Below, one piece after another: positions 46,503-58,180 of a DNA stretch of 64,000 nucleotides; within the stretch, counting starts at the first letter, position 1; each line of letters opens with the position of its first letter. Position numbers and translations under genes: made by a program. A model generated the notes under the pieces. That model saw only the letters and a list, made by a program, of their open reading frames with translations, ran no database searches and had not been told where the DNA came from. The DNA comes from Sciurus carolinensis. Its lineage: Eukaryota > Chordata > Mammalia > Rodentia > Sciuridae. The stretch lies in the NCBI RefSeq assembly GCF_902686445.1, contig NC_062214.1, forward strand, positions 50,503,177 to 50,567,176. The letters run 5' to 3'.

Positions 46503-49279
46503 TATTTGTTAAACCATGGTGCTGCTCATTCTTGGTTCTACCTCATCCCAGGTTCACTGTTTCTGCAGAAATTCCTCAGTGTCTCCCTGATCTAATTAAG
46601 ACCTCTTGCACTGTTTTTCTGCATGGGTACATATTTTCCTTTATTTTTTTTTTCATTTTTTAATCATTTAATTAGCAAATTACAAAGACATGGCCTGAAG
46701 TTGCCTTCTTGAACTCTAAGTCAGCTGGCCTCCCGCCATACATCATGCTGCCTTTCTACAGCCCAGGAGGGATAATCATTTACCATTAAAATTAAAACCC
46801 TTGGGCTTGCATTTCTGGCATTTTTGTAGCATGATTCCCCCAACAGGAATGTATTTCTTTAAATCACACTCCAGCATATTCTAAACAGGATGAAGAATTT
46901 GTACTTTTGTCTGCAGATTAAATAGCAGAAGAGGTGCTGACTGGGAAAGACTGTGGGGTGATGATTTTATAATGAAGAGCAGAGCAGCCTGCTGCAGCAG
47001 GAGGCCCCACTGTGACTCCACATCACATTTGGAATGTGAATGCAGGAGAAAGTTCTGGGCCTTCACTGAGAGCTACATGGAGATAGTAAAGATGGCATGG
47101 GCTGTCCCTCGTGTTGGAGCCCCTTGGTAGGGATGCCCCTGGCCCTGCCCATGTTCTCATCTTAGTCTTTCATTGCTCATGAGAGATTATATCTTCTGAT
47201 GCTCTCCGCAGACTGTGGCTGCCCTTCTTTTGCCATCCTGTTTCCTGTTCCTTGCCTCGTTAGCAGCTCATTAACACCTTCTGCAGATGGTAGGGTGGGG
47301 AGAATGAAGGCAATGACATGCAAACCAGACCGCTTGGCAGAAAGGCTCTTTATGCCTGTCTGTGGGATGGGAGCCTTAATAGTTACAGTGCTCAGTCCCT
47401 TTGCCAGTCTTATTCAGGTGCCCCAGAGTCATCTTTTGTTATTCCATAGCCCACACCCCAGCACCATTTTCCTGTGTCAAAACAAGAGGGTTCAGGAGGT
47501 TGCTTTCTTCCTGGTAGCAGTGCTGCTGGTGGGTTGGCCAGGAGCATGATCTGCTCATTGAACATGACTTTGGTTGCCAACTGCTCCTTCTTCCCAGTAT
47601 GCTTTTTGTGTAGATTGATACTATCCCTGGATAGCCAGGCTCTCAGTCCCCAATGTAGAGTATTCTCTTTCTCTGCACATTGGCTATAAATGCTTATCTT
47701 ACAAGTTTTTGTGTTTTAAATGTAACTTCCTGATATTATATTTTAAAATGCAAATCATGTGAATTTCCCCAGGCAGACGTTTTGCTTTTACAATGTGATC
47801 TGGCCTTTGCAAAGCACACTCAATATTTATTGTCAACATGAAGGGGCAAATGGGGCCATTGGAAGGAAGCATAGTTCCTAAACATCTGGAGTCTCTGACT
47901 TTTCTGCCTGTGTGACAGACAGCAGTTCTTGAAAACTTAACTCCTATTTCCCTTCCTGGAGTTCTGTGTCCTACCCTGGGCCCAGCCCATCTCCAGCCTT
48001 TCACCCACTAAGCCCCAGCCCATTAGGACTTTGCCTCATTCTCAGACCTCTCTCCACTCTCCAACATCCACCTTCCCTTGGCTTAGGGCAGCCTTTCCTT
48101 CCAGTTCCACCTCTGGAATCCCAGTTCTCCTTTCTACACCTGCTCTTGCAGGAAGCATCCCTTAATACCCCCTTTATTCTCTCGATACTTACCTTCGTTC
48201 TTTTCCTGCTTTTGCACTTTGTGCAACCTTCTCCTGGGTCTTCTCCAGATCCTAGGTAAGAGAATCTTATAGTTAGGTGGGGACAATGTCTTGTTTCACC
48301 CATGAGCTGCTTTGCATGTTGCTGTAGCTTGTATTTCATGGTTTCTGTTGGATAGATCCTTGCTCCCCACCCAGCCTCTAGATGTTCATGAACTTCTATG
48401 TACTCTCTTTTGAAAATATTATTTTGAAGAAAAGAAAATCAATTGCCTGTGGCTTTGGAGACCAAGGAGACTAGGAGGTGGAGGAAGCAGTTTTTTGTAG
48501 TCCATTTTTATCTGAACTCACCACACGCCCAACATCCTTTACTCCCCTGTCAGTTCAAGTTGCCAGCATCATGTGTGATGTCAGAGAAACCTGCTCAGCA
48601 CATGGTCTGGTGGGTAGAGTTTAGCATTGCCCATCTGTCCAGCTGGGTAAGGAGGCTGCACTGGTTGCAGCCGGAAACTCTTCCATGCTCAAGTGTCAAT
48701 GTCCCCAGTGGGCAAATAGTTTGAACTGGCCAGTGGGACACACATAGCCTGCCATTCATAGGCTCAAGGTGGTATGGAAATGCTTTTAGGGAGAAGCCTG
48801 AATTCTAAATCTTCAAAGATCCTTTAGAAAACTGGGAGGAAAGGTACACATGGGACATCTGTAGCAGCATGTAAGGAGTTGTAATTCAGCCACTTTCCAG
48901 TTGTGACAGCTTAGCCTTCACAAAAGGTAGTTGTAAATTCATGACAGAACTATTGGAAACCCACTGTGTGAGACTCTGACCTGATGAACATAGAGATGTT
49001 CAACCCCTGACCAGAATTTTTACTCTAGGAAGAGAGGCTAGCCATCTGCCTAAGTAACAGGTACTGGTCAGTGCCATAGTGGGCAATATACTAAAAGGCC
49101 CTTCCAAGGTTCCCAACCCTGGTTATTCAAACAGATAGTGCTGTGAAGGGATTTGCTGATGTAATTTAAGTCCCAAATCAGGTAGCATAAGAGAAAGCCA
49201 CAAACATTCAAAGAACATAAAGAATTTGATAAGTCTTGACTGGTTTTGAAGATGGAGGGGACCATGAGCAATAATCTGT

Positions 49280-49560
49280 AGTGACCTCCTAGAGTGATCC
49301 TCATACAACAGCCAGCAAGGATCTGGGCACCTCAGTCTGACAGCTGCAGGGAACTTGATTCTACCAAGAACTTGAATGTGCTTGGAGGTGGATTTTTCTC
49401 CAAAAGCTCCAGATAAGAGTATAACTCATCCAATACCTTAATTTTGTTTATATGAGACCTTCAGTGGAGAACCCAGTTAACTGTGTGAGCTAATAAGTGG
49501 GTATCATTTTAAACTGCTCAGTTTGTGATCGTTCACTACAACCTGTAGACACTAATATAG
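49280..49560 (+). mobile_element. MaLR (MLT1-type) LTR fragment
   Basis: CACCTCAGTCTGACAGCTGC, GAATGTGCTTGGAGGTGGAT, GCTCCAGATAAGAGTATAAC and GGAGAACCCAGTTAACTGTG occur in MLT1 order, ending AGACACTAATATAG. The 5' part is missing. Confidence 0.72.
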
Positions 49561-51089
49561 ATGCCATTCTGTCAAGAGCATTCCCTGGGCCACAAGGGAT
49601 TTCCAGAGGAATAGGACAGGGTCCCTACTCTGAAAAGATTGCAGCTTGCCATGACCATTAAATAGTTGGATATGGATTTGAAATAATGGAGCAGCGTTAT
49701 GAGGTAATTATGATTGTTTTTTCACTGAGAACAGTGTGAAGAAGAAAGGCCTTCTTCACAAAGCAGGAATTTAAGAGAGAGGGGGAAGTATTTTCTCATA
49801 GATTTCTTGTGATTGATTTCACTTTCATATTAGTCTCCACGTGTTCTTAAGAAGTTGAGCTCTGAATGTGGCTCATGGAATGTTCTTGGTGTAGTGTTAG
49901 CCTTGGAGTAGTTCAGATCAGAATAATATAAGATATAGCCAACTGCTCCAACTGGGGCCCTGAGAAGGCATTTCTTTAGAAGAATGGAGCTTTCTCCCCC
50001 TGCCCCCTTACTGAACCAAACTCAAAGAAACTTAAACCCTGAATTGCCAGGTCCAGCTGCATCCCTCCTCCTGACTGGGAACTAGATACTGCATTAATAG
50101 CATACCATTTTTTTTTCCAGAGGACCTTTTGGAACATTTCCCTCTACTGCTAAAGACAAAACATAGCCCTATTTAGGAGTGACAGACAGGAGGCTTGTTG
50201 GCCTGGATCTACCTGAGTTTCTTAACCTTCATGGACTGGCATCCATATCTCACTAGTTCCCCCTTTGCTCTTTGCTGCCACTTTGCAAAGAGTGAAGATA
50301 TATATGTAATTTTTTGCCCACATCAGCACACCTTGAGAATGAGAAGAAATTCTACTAATACCTATGCTGGGACAATAGGCAAAAGTCAGGACTGCCCTAG
50401 GCAAAACCAGAAGGTGTGTTTGCTCTAATCATGCCTGCCCCCAAGAGAAGCTGCTCCTCCTATAACCCCACCCAAATATGGAGGTGAACCCATTCCTGAG
50501 TCTCCTAGGAATGGCCGAGACAGTCTAGAATGATCCAAAGTTTTCTACTAAATTGAAAGAAAAAAACTGAAAAGCAATAAACAAATAAACAGGAAGAATT
50601 ACTAAATAAAACCAAAACCAGATTTTCCAAGTCTAGATCTCTGATCTTGAAAGAGACACATACTGGCCGCAGTCCCCTACAGTTGGCTAACCTCCTGGCC
50701 CTCACTGCCTATCTGCTTTTGTTTGGTGGGTGCTGTCTATCTTCAGTGGGGAACAGGCTTCAAGTTTCTGAGAACAGTTGAAGAGATAATATTCACTCTA
50801 TTATTTAGTGCCTTTAGGTTTATTTCCTCATGGGAAGAATAAAGCCTACATGGGGCTGGCTACCAAGAAGTGGGCATTGCTAGGAATGTCTGTCTAGGGC
50901 ACAGACAGATAGGACCTGCATTGTCCAGAGACTATTCAAAAACAATAATAGAACCTACTGAAAGGTAACTTGCTTTTTATTACTACTGTGCCCCAGCAAT
51001 TCTTGGCATACCAATGATACAATATTTTTCATCTCTGTCTGACTGCCCTTCTCCCTGATCCACTTTGGTGCACCACTGTAACCAATTTC

Positions 51090-51185
51090 CTAAAGTTGTT
51101 ATATAGATCAAACAAAATAGTACATGTAAATCTTTCACGATACCTGGGCCTTAGTAGAGTGTCAGTAAGGGAGATGTTGATTCCT
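51090..51185 (+). mobile_element. MIR-like fragment
   Basis: TTGTTATATAGATCAAACAA, TAGTACATGTAAATCTTTCA, and CTGGGCCTTAGTAGAGTGTC match the 3' half of MIR in sense orientation with some divergence. Confidence 0.5.
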
Positions 51186-51857
51186 TTGTCCATCCTTTCT
51201 GTCAAAGGCCAGAGAACCTCATATTAGGCTGCTTGATTTCAAGTGACAGTAACTAAAGTTCAGGCATACACAGAAAGGGCAATTTATTGGTACTAATGAC
51301 TTGAGCAGCAGGAGAGTACTCTTTGTTTTTTGTTTTTACTAGCTTTTTGGAATTAGTTTTATTCTTTCAGACCTAATTTTCCATGTAGCTGATGATGGTC
51401 ATTGCTGCTGAAAAAGCAAAATAAAAAAAAAAAAGAAAAATGAGGGAGAAGGTAACTAAGGTAACACATATGAAGGACTCTGATTGCATCATGTCTGGTC
51501 TTGGGACCCATCACCATGCACAGAGGGTGGGCAGGTTACTATCATCAGCCCAAGTCCTCAACCAATTGCCATGACCAGGGAGGTGGGATCTTATAAAAAA
51601 AAATAGCAGCTTCTTTTTTGACTATCAAAATGAAGGAAAATAGCATGGGAGCTTTTTTTCAAAAATCTTTGCAGTGGGGTTGGTAATGGGTAATGGAATA
51701 ACAAATGTTCCTATATAACTCTATAGCCTACCCAGAGTCCCTTTCAGTTTGGGGAAAAAATGGTTTGGCTACAGCTTTAGAATTGATGTATTTCTACCCT
51801 TCGCCATTTCTAAATACCTGCCAGAGATAAAATAAATCTGAGGAAAAGATATCCATC

Positions 51858-52174
51858 TGCTGTGGTCTGAATGTTGGTGCCCCACCCCAAAATTTCTATA
51901 CTGAAACCTATCCTCAGTATATTACTAATAGGTGGGGCCTTTAGGAGGTGATTAGGTCACAAGGGCCTAATCGGGATAGGCACCCTTATAGGAAACCTGT
52001 TTGCTCTCCTATCTTGTGAGGATGCAGTAAGAAAATGCCATCTATGATGGATGGGCTCTTAATAGACACCAGATCTGCCAGTACCTTGGTCTTGGACTTT
52101 AGAGGCTCCAAAAACCATGAGCAATAAATTTTATTGTTTAGAACTTACCCAGTCTTAAGTACTTTATTATAGCA
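51858..52174 (+). mobile_element. MaLR (MLT1-type) solo LTR with 5-bp target duplication
   Basis: This 317-bp LTR starts TGCTGTGGTCTGAATG and ends TTATTATAGCA, giving the TG...CA ends. It is flanked by CCATC at 51853-51857 and 52175-52179. The inside holds GGTGGGGCCTTTAGGAGGTG and CTTGGTCTTGGACTTTAGA and an AATAAA at about 52124. No internal provirus sequence is present, so it is a solo LTR. Confidence 0.85.
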
Positions 52175-52284
52175 CCATCTTTAGCCCATTCTCTCCCAGG
52201 TTCATTGGACATAACTCATGGCTCTGGAGTTGGTTCAGGAGCAGTCCTTAGGAACACTACTTGGATTCCTGTGCTACGGTGGGT

Positions 52285-52320
52285 GTTTTTTGTTTTGTTT
52301 TGTTTTGTTTTGTTTTGTTT
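52285..52320 (+). repeat. (GTTTT)n microsatellite
   Basis: Six or more GTTTT units form the tract. No parent retroposon is visible directly next to it. Confidence 0.92.
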
Positions 52321-52826
52321 CCTGTGTGCACAGCTGCTGTGATGGCTGGGGTCAGCCTTTTGAGAATGAGAACACATTGTCACTGGAACAACGAAACATC
52401 TTTCAGCCTCTGTGTCCCCATTTCAGGGGACCCCACAGTTTTGGAACCACATCACATATTGTCTATCATTGGGCCGCTGCTTTGTTTTTGTTGCTAAACA
52501 TTTTTTCTTGCTTTCTTCTTACTATCTTGGTTTTCCTCCTTTTAACCAAGATAAAATGTTTCCAGTTTTCTTAAAGATTCTTTTGATGAAATGATTCTAA
52601 TTTATATTTGTTTTTCTCTTATAGCCTGGGGAGCATTTTTTACATGCACAAAGTCTTCTTTTGTGATCTTATCCAAGACAAACTTTTGATTTTTCTTTTT
52701 TTAAAAGTTAACTGCTAACCAAAATAATACTTTAAAATCAGGTTACTGAAAACAATTATGGAAGGGGCCTCTGCTCACAGAAAAAGATGCTCTGTTTTGG
52801 GAATTTTTATGATCATTCTTCTAAAG

Positions 52827-53046
52827 CAGGAATCAGAAAATGTTTTTTGGTAAAGGACCAGATAGTTAATATTTTAGGCTTTGTGGTCCAAATAAGCTGT
52901 CATAATTACTCGGCTTTACCACTACAGTATGGAATTAGCCATGGATAATAAATAAATAGGCATGACTGTTTTCCAATAAAACTTTATTCATAAAAACAAG
53001 ATTGGGGGCCAGATTTGAACTTCAGGCTATAGTTTGCTGATCCCTG
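52827..53046. mobile_element. MER1-like hAT-Charlie element with 8-bp target duplication
   Basis: The inverted ends are CAGGAATCAGAAAATG on the left and TTTGCTGATCCCTG on the right. Inside are AAAGGACCAGATAGTTAATA and CCAATAAAACTTTATTCATA. The flanking 8-mers TTCTAAAG (52819-52826) and TTCTAAAA (53047-53054) are a hAT-type target duplication with one mismatch. The exact MER subfamily is from memory. Confidence 0.85.
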
Positions 53047-53214
53047 TTCTAAAACATTTTTCTATATTTTAGCTGTCTTGGAAAAATTTTAGTTAAAAAC
53101 TTTGAGGCGGTATGGGTCATAATTTTTATTCCCATTTTATAGGGTAGTAAAACTGAATATAAGTTTTGACAGTGGGGTTTGCTGAGCGCTTTAAAGGTAG
53201 AATAGACTTTTGGC

Positions 53215-53640
53215 ATTGATATCCTTAAAAATACTCGATGCAGTGATTCCATTGTTGGGAACCTACCATAAATGGCGTGTGTGTGTATGTGTGGGTGTGT
53301 GTAGATATTTTCACCACAGCATTATTTGCTGTGTGAAAAACATGGAAACAAATTAATTATCCAATAGTAAATTATTCATCAAAATAATAATATAAAGCCC
53401 TTAAAATAAGATTTGTGACAAAATCTTTATGAGTTTATTCTAAATGACATGGAATGGATAAATATATCCTTGAGACCTCAGTTAATTAAAATACAGAGCA
53501 GATTTACAGAAAGTATACCTAAATGTCAACAGTGGTTTTTCTGTGGAGATTATCTGGGATTTTTACTTCATGAGTATGTTTTGTGGGGTGGGGCAGAGAG
53601 ATATTTTTCTAAAAGATCACGTTAGTTTTAGAATATAAAG
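53215..53640 (+). mobile_element. L1 (old L1M or HAL1-type) 3' end
   Basis: TGCAGTGATTCCATTGTTGG, TTTCACCACAGCATTATTTG, AAACAAATTAATTATCCAAT and CCTAAATGTCAACAGTGGTT follow the L1 3' end order. A (TG)n patch at about 53275-53305 sits within it. Confidence 0.72.
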
Positions 53641-53899
53641 GCATTTTAAGGAGAAAAATGAGTAGATCAGGTTCTTCTACCTTCTGGGCTCAGGCAGTTT
53701 GCTACAAGATTCTGAGCTAGCCAGAATGCCCTGTTTCCTAGAGAAACCAGGAGACAGGGACTGGGCCAGGTCAGTGGTGGCCCTTCAGGGATATCTGAAT
53801 GTAAAATTTGAGGTGGAGCAGTCATTGGTGACCCAAGTTCCCAATCTAATGGTGGGAGCAGGGGCCTGCTGAGAGGAGAGGAGACTCACCAGAACAGAG

Positions 53900-54500
53900 G
53901 AAGGAGGGCAGGTGCTGAGTTAGAGGTGTTAGGTGGATCTCCATGTGGATGCTGAGACCCATGTAGGGCTTGGAGTGAAGAGAAAGACTGGGGATGATGA
54001 GCTCCAAGTGAGGGAGAAGTGACCTCGCAGGTGGGCATGGCAGGTGTTGTGAGTGGGGAAGGAGCAGGAGTGAGGCCAAGCAAAGCACAACTGCTTTGGG
54101 AGGAGCTGGGGAAGGAGGAAGAGAGCCACCTGGTCTCTGGCCTCATGTCCTTCAGGTGTGGGAGCAGGGACCTTCTCTCTCGATGAGGGACTGCTGCTGG
54201 AAAGTAGTGCATCAGTCTGGCTGCTGTGTAGGAGCTGAAGATTTTCCATGAGGAACCAAGGACATAAAAGTTGGTTTCTCTCAGGGTGGGCACTTAGAAG
54301 GAACCCTCGAGAGCTTTAGGAGGGAGGTGAGCAGGGAGTTTGAACAGGCATCAGTACCCAAAGTAGAGATGTCCAGGGTGGCTGGTTGTTTTAGGCATCA
54401 GACAAGAAGAGCAGGACGGGATGCATGATGGGATCATCTCAGAGACAGGACTGTGGAAGTCCTCCCAAGCCCAAGGATGAGAGTGGGGGTGTAGGAGGGA
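53900..54500 (-). mobile_element. Possible L2 segment (antisense)
   Basis: GAGTTAGAGGTGTTAGGTGG, CATGTGGATGCTGAGACCC and GACTGGGGATGATGAGCTCC follow the antisense L2 text at low identity. The three overlapping minus-strand open frames here (to 135 residues) are therefore not accepted as genes. Confidence 0.35.
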
Positions 54501-55796
54501 CCCTGAGAGGAGTCGGCATTGACCTGAATTGTTTGTGCCTCTAGATGGATCCACAGGGAACCACCCTGGGAATCCAGACCCATGTTCTAAGCAGGCCCAA
54601 GGCTTCTGTGAGTCAGAAAAGATTAGGAGTGGTGTAAATAGAGCCATGTCTCCATGATTGCTTCCCTGTTGGGAGTTCCATTATAAGCCTACCCAATACC
54701 CTCTAGCCTGTGGACAGAGACTTATTCACATCCCATTGTGCTGAGATTCAGCCCAGTGTCTGATGGACACTCACCTTCAGAAATCTCTACTCCTTTTAAA
54801 TTTGTCAGAAGTCCAATTCACACACAAACTTTCAGGAATATACCTACTAGATCAAGTCAGGCATTCTTTCATCCCAGAGGAGCCCAGAAAGGGGGCTCAT
54901 TGTGCCCACGGAAACTAGAGAAGCATGCAGAGAAATAAACGTTGAAGCAGTTGTCTCTCAGGGTCATGACAGTAGATCATGGAAATGTGTTTTTTCATTT
55001 CCTCATGTTCCACCACTCATGTGTTACACAGCTGTGATTTATTTTCAGAACACACTTTGGAATTTGACAGACCCTCATGCTGGCCTGCTTCACAGCTGAA
55101 ACCATTTGCCATTTGGTAGATGAGAAAGCAAGTGACAATTTACACTAAAAGGGTTGTAAAAAGATACTGTCTGTGAGACAGACAGACAGGTGTCAAAAAC
55201 CTGGAGCAGCAGAGAGCACAGGACCAGCAAAGCTCAGTCTCCTCCATAAAGCAGTGCTAGGACCCTCCCAGGCTGAGCTCCTGGCCTCTGAATGGAGGTG
55301 AATTCTAGTGTGCGCACCTGGCTTATTGGTGGCCACATCAACAGTATAAGCATGATGGTGATTGCTGTTTGTGGGTTTGGTGCTGTGCATCCTACAATCC
55401 CTGGGAACACATGAAGAAAATGACTCTCTTAGTGTTGTGTAGTGCTGAGGAGAACAGGCTGATAAGACACAGTCCAAGAACATAAGGGCCCAACAATTTT
55501 AGGACAGAACTGTAAAGCACAGCATGCTACAGGATGTGGACTAGGGGGGTGGCTGTCCCGTGTAGCACACTTTTATTTCTCTACCTCCTCCATTTAGAAC
55601 AGTGGGACCCAGGCATAAGGCCCATTTGATTTCACTGACAGGAACTCATTTGACTCTCAGGGGCTGGTCTCCAGTCACGTTCTCACACTTACTCTATCAT
55701 AGCACTTACCTCCATTCGAAAATCTATTCTATCTATTTTATTTTATTCCATTCTACTCTTTATTTTTGTTATTTCTCTCACCCATTAGAATGTAAT

Positions 55797-55886
55797 GGAC
55801 CTAGGGCTAGGGAGGAGTTCAATTGGGAAAGCACTTGCCTAGCATGCATGAGGCCCTGGGTTCAGTCCATAGCACACACACAAAAA
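55797..55886 (+). mobile_element. ID SINE inserted in an L2, with 10-bp target duplication
   Basis: The 90-bp ID body (AAAGCACTTGCCTAGCATGC, then GGCCCTGGGTTCAGTCC) ends in CA and A-rich sequence. It is flanked by AGAATGTAAT (55787-55796) and AGAATGCAAT (55887-55896), which differ at one base. The surrounding sequence reads as L2. Confidence 0.87.
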
Positions 55887-55956
55887 AGAATGCAATTGCC
55901 TTTGCCTATTTCTTTATGCATACATCATTACCCAGCAGGTTGCAGTTGTTGAGTAA

Positions 55957-56260
55957 ATATTTACAATGACTGAGGAGAAATAATGATTGGATAAAGGGAC
56001 TGTGCTGCTCAGGGCAGAGGGAACTTCCAGAAGGCCCAGAGATGTAAAAGGAAGGAGTGCCTGGGGAGCAGTGGGTTGACATGAATAGCCAGGGCCTGAG
56101 TGGAGCAGTGAAGAAGCATTTGGTGAGAGGGAGGTGTGAAAGTGAGCAGAGGCCAGCTTTCAGAGTTTTATATCAGGCTGCAGGATGCAGATTTCACTGG
56201 AACTCAACAGTGAAGAACATGAGAGGTTTTCAGGAAAGGGTGACATGACCATTTGTTTTA
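55957..56260 (-). mobile_element. L2-like segment (antisense)
   Basis: GGCAGAGGGAACTTCCAGAA, GGCCCAGAGATGTAAAAGG and GGAAAGGGTGACATGACC occur in antisense L2 order. Confidence 0.5.
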
Positions 56261-56609
56261 AGTCTGCTATGTGGATGGATATTTGTCTCCCATGTACAAA
56301 CCACTTTCATGTACACTAATATTTTACAGAAGAAAACCTCAAAGACCAGTGAGGCTGAGTGCCTCGGGTCTCAAAAATGATAGAGCCATGATAGTAGGAA
56401 AGCTATCAGATTGAAGGGTGCAAGACCTTGGGAAGGGACACCCACCTTGTTGCAGCCATTCTTCCAAATAATCAGTGAGTAGTACAGAGCTGAGGCATGA
56501 TACAGAGAAAGCAAGTGCATGGGCTGAAGGTGTATGGGAGGTCAATTGACAGAATGTTGGTGACAGATCAGATGTTGGAATGAATTTTTCATATTCTTTC
56601 TATAACAAA

Positions 56610-56830
56610 CATTCGTAGAGCATTTTATCTGAGCCATGTACAGTAGTTACATTGTAATATTAATTCATTTAATGCTCACAAGAACCATCTGAGGAAAGTA
56701 CTGTTGTTTATTTCATGCTACAGATGAAGAAGCTGTATCACACAGATGTTAGGTAACTTGCCAGAAATCATGCAGTAAGTGAGGAAGACTGGATATAAAG
56801 ATAGGTAGTTGAGCACTAGAGTACATGCTC
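56610..56830 (-). mobile_element. MIR SINE fragment
   Basis: The antisense MIR order is clear: TTCATTTAATGCTCACAAGA, ACTGTTGTTTATTTCATGC, TACAGATGAAGAAGCTG, GGTAACTTGCCAGAAATCAT. Confidence 0.82.
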
Positions 56831-56879
56831 TTAACTGATCATTTTAAGCTTAAACAACTGAGTAGTAATGGTGCCAGTG

Positions 56880-56995
56880 ACTAAGATAGAAATTGTGATG
56901 AAAGACAAGTTCCAGTTTTGGAGCTATGAATTTTAAGTGTCTGTGAGATGCCCAAGAGATACTTGGACACAGAAACTTCCAAGAGAGATCTGTTT
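56880..56995 (-). mobile_element. L2-like segment (antisense)
   Basis: TCCAGTTTTGGAGCTATGAA and TGTGAGATGCCCAAGAGATA resemble the reversed L2 3' ORF region. It is broken by the SINE that begins at 57042. Confidence 0.45.
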
Positions 56996-57041
56996 AAAAA
57001 AATAATAATAATTCATGATGCTTGTTTAAAATGATAAGAAA

Positions 57042-57248
57042 GCTGGAAATGGTGACACACATCTGTAATCAGTAGCATGGGACTCTGAGGCAGGAGGATT
57101 GCAAGTTCAAAGCCAGTCTCAGCAACTTAGCAAGGCCCTAAGCAATTCAGTGAGACTCTGTCTCAAATAAAAAAAGGGTTGGGGATGCGGCTTAGTGGTT
57201 AAGTGCCCCTGGATTCAATCACTAGTATTAAAAAAGAAAAAAAAAAAC
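57042..57248 (+). mobile_element. Composite B1-like/ID-like SINE (plus)
   Basis: In sense order: GGTGACACACATCTGTAATC, CTGAGGCAGGAGGATTGCAA, GCAAGGCCCTAAGCAATTCA, then the ID-like part GGGGATGCGGCTTAGTGGTT and an A-rich tail. Confidence 0.9.
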
Positions 57249-57443
57249 GTAGGAACAACTGTGTTCAAGGAGGTCAGGGTGATAGGTACAGGAACTGCTG
57301 CAAAAGGGTCTTTGCCACTGAGTAAAGAGGTCAGAATCTACTGTGACTCCAACAAAGACAAGTGGGGATTCAGGAGCAGTGTGGGTCACTGTGGTCAGTA
57401 ACAAGGGTGAGGGATTTTTGCCAAATGCTATTAGACAACCTCC

Positions 57444-57782
57444 TGTCATCACAAACAAGATACCTGAAATAATTAATCTGTAAAGAAAAAGGTTTATTTT
57501 GGCTCATGGATTTGGAAGTTCTAGTCTAAGAATGAATCAACCCATATTTTGAGGCTCTGGTGGGGGTGCTGGATGACCATGCTGGGCAGCACCAGCTCCC
57601 CTCATTCTTGAGCCAGGAAGTAAAAGGAAGAGGAAGAGATTGGGCTCCCACAGTCCCTGTTATGGGCACATCCCTAGTAACCCAAGGACCTCATACTAGG
57701 TCCCATCTCATAAAGGCTCTATTGCCTCACAGTAACGCCACCATGGGACACATGGACCTTTGGGGAATATTCATTCAAACCA
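57444..57782 (-). mobile_element. MaLR-like LTR (same type as the one at 45879)
   Basis: Plus-strand TGTCATCACAAACAAGATAC, AATAATTAATCTGTAAAG, GGTTTATTTTGGCTCATGG, CTCATAAAGGCTCTATTGCC and CATTCAAACCA are the reverse of the LTR family at 45879-46345. The TG...CA ends are visible; a clean target duplication is not. Confidence 0.68.
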
Positions 57783-57884
57783 CTGCCCTGACTTAGCAGG
57801 GCTCTTTCTCAAACCAGCTTCTATAAGGGAAGAAAAGAGGGAAGCCTAAGTTTGAGCCTTGTCAGACGGGTTCCAAGGAGCCTG

Positions 57885-58180
57885 ACTGCAGTTTGAGTCA
57901 AAGGAGAGAAGCCTTTGTCTGCTGGAGATGCTCATCTCCCTGTCATCAACATGTAGAGGTAGGGTAGTCAAGGATCACCACGGGTCCCTGGGAAATGGTG
58001 GAAAAGTAAAGGGCCAAGACCCCAGGAATGCCAATACCAGGGCCAGTAAGGGCTGGGTTGAAGAAGAGAAGCCAACAGTAACAAAGGTATTCCAAGGAGG
58101 AACAGGTCAAGGAGAGAGACAAGATGGAGAGGAGCTTAAAGGTGTTTGTTAAATTTGGCAACAGAGAGACCTATGGCCTG
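57885..58180 (-). mobile_element. L2-like segment (antisense)
   Basis: GAATGCCAATACCAGGGCCA, GTATTCCAAGGAGGAACAGG and AAGATGGAGAGGAGCTTAAA match antisense L2 text at low identity. Confidence 0.4.

Noticed and set aside
53846..54293. Three overlapping minus-strand open frames up to 135 residues
   Set aside because: They lie in different frames of the same purine-rich stretch, which looks like diverged L2, and none has a recognisable domain.
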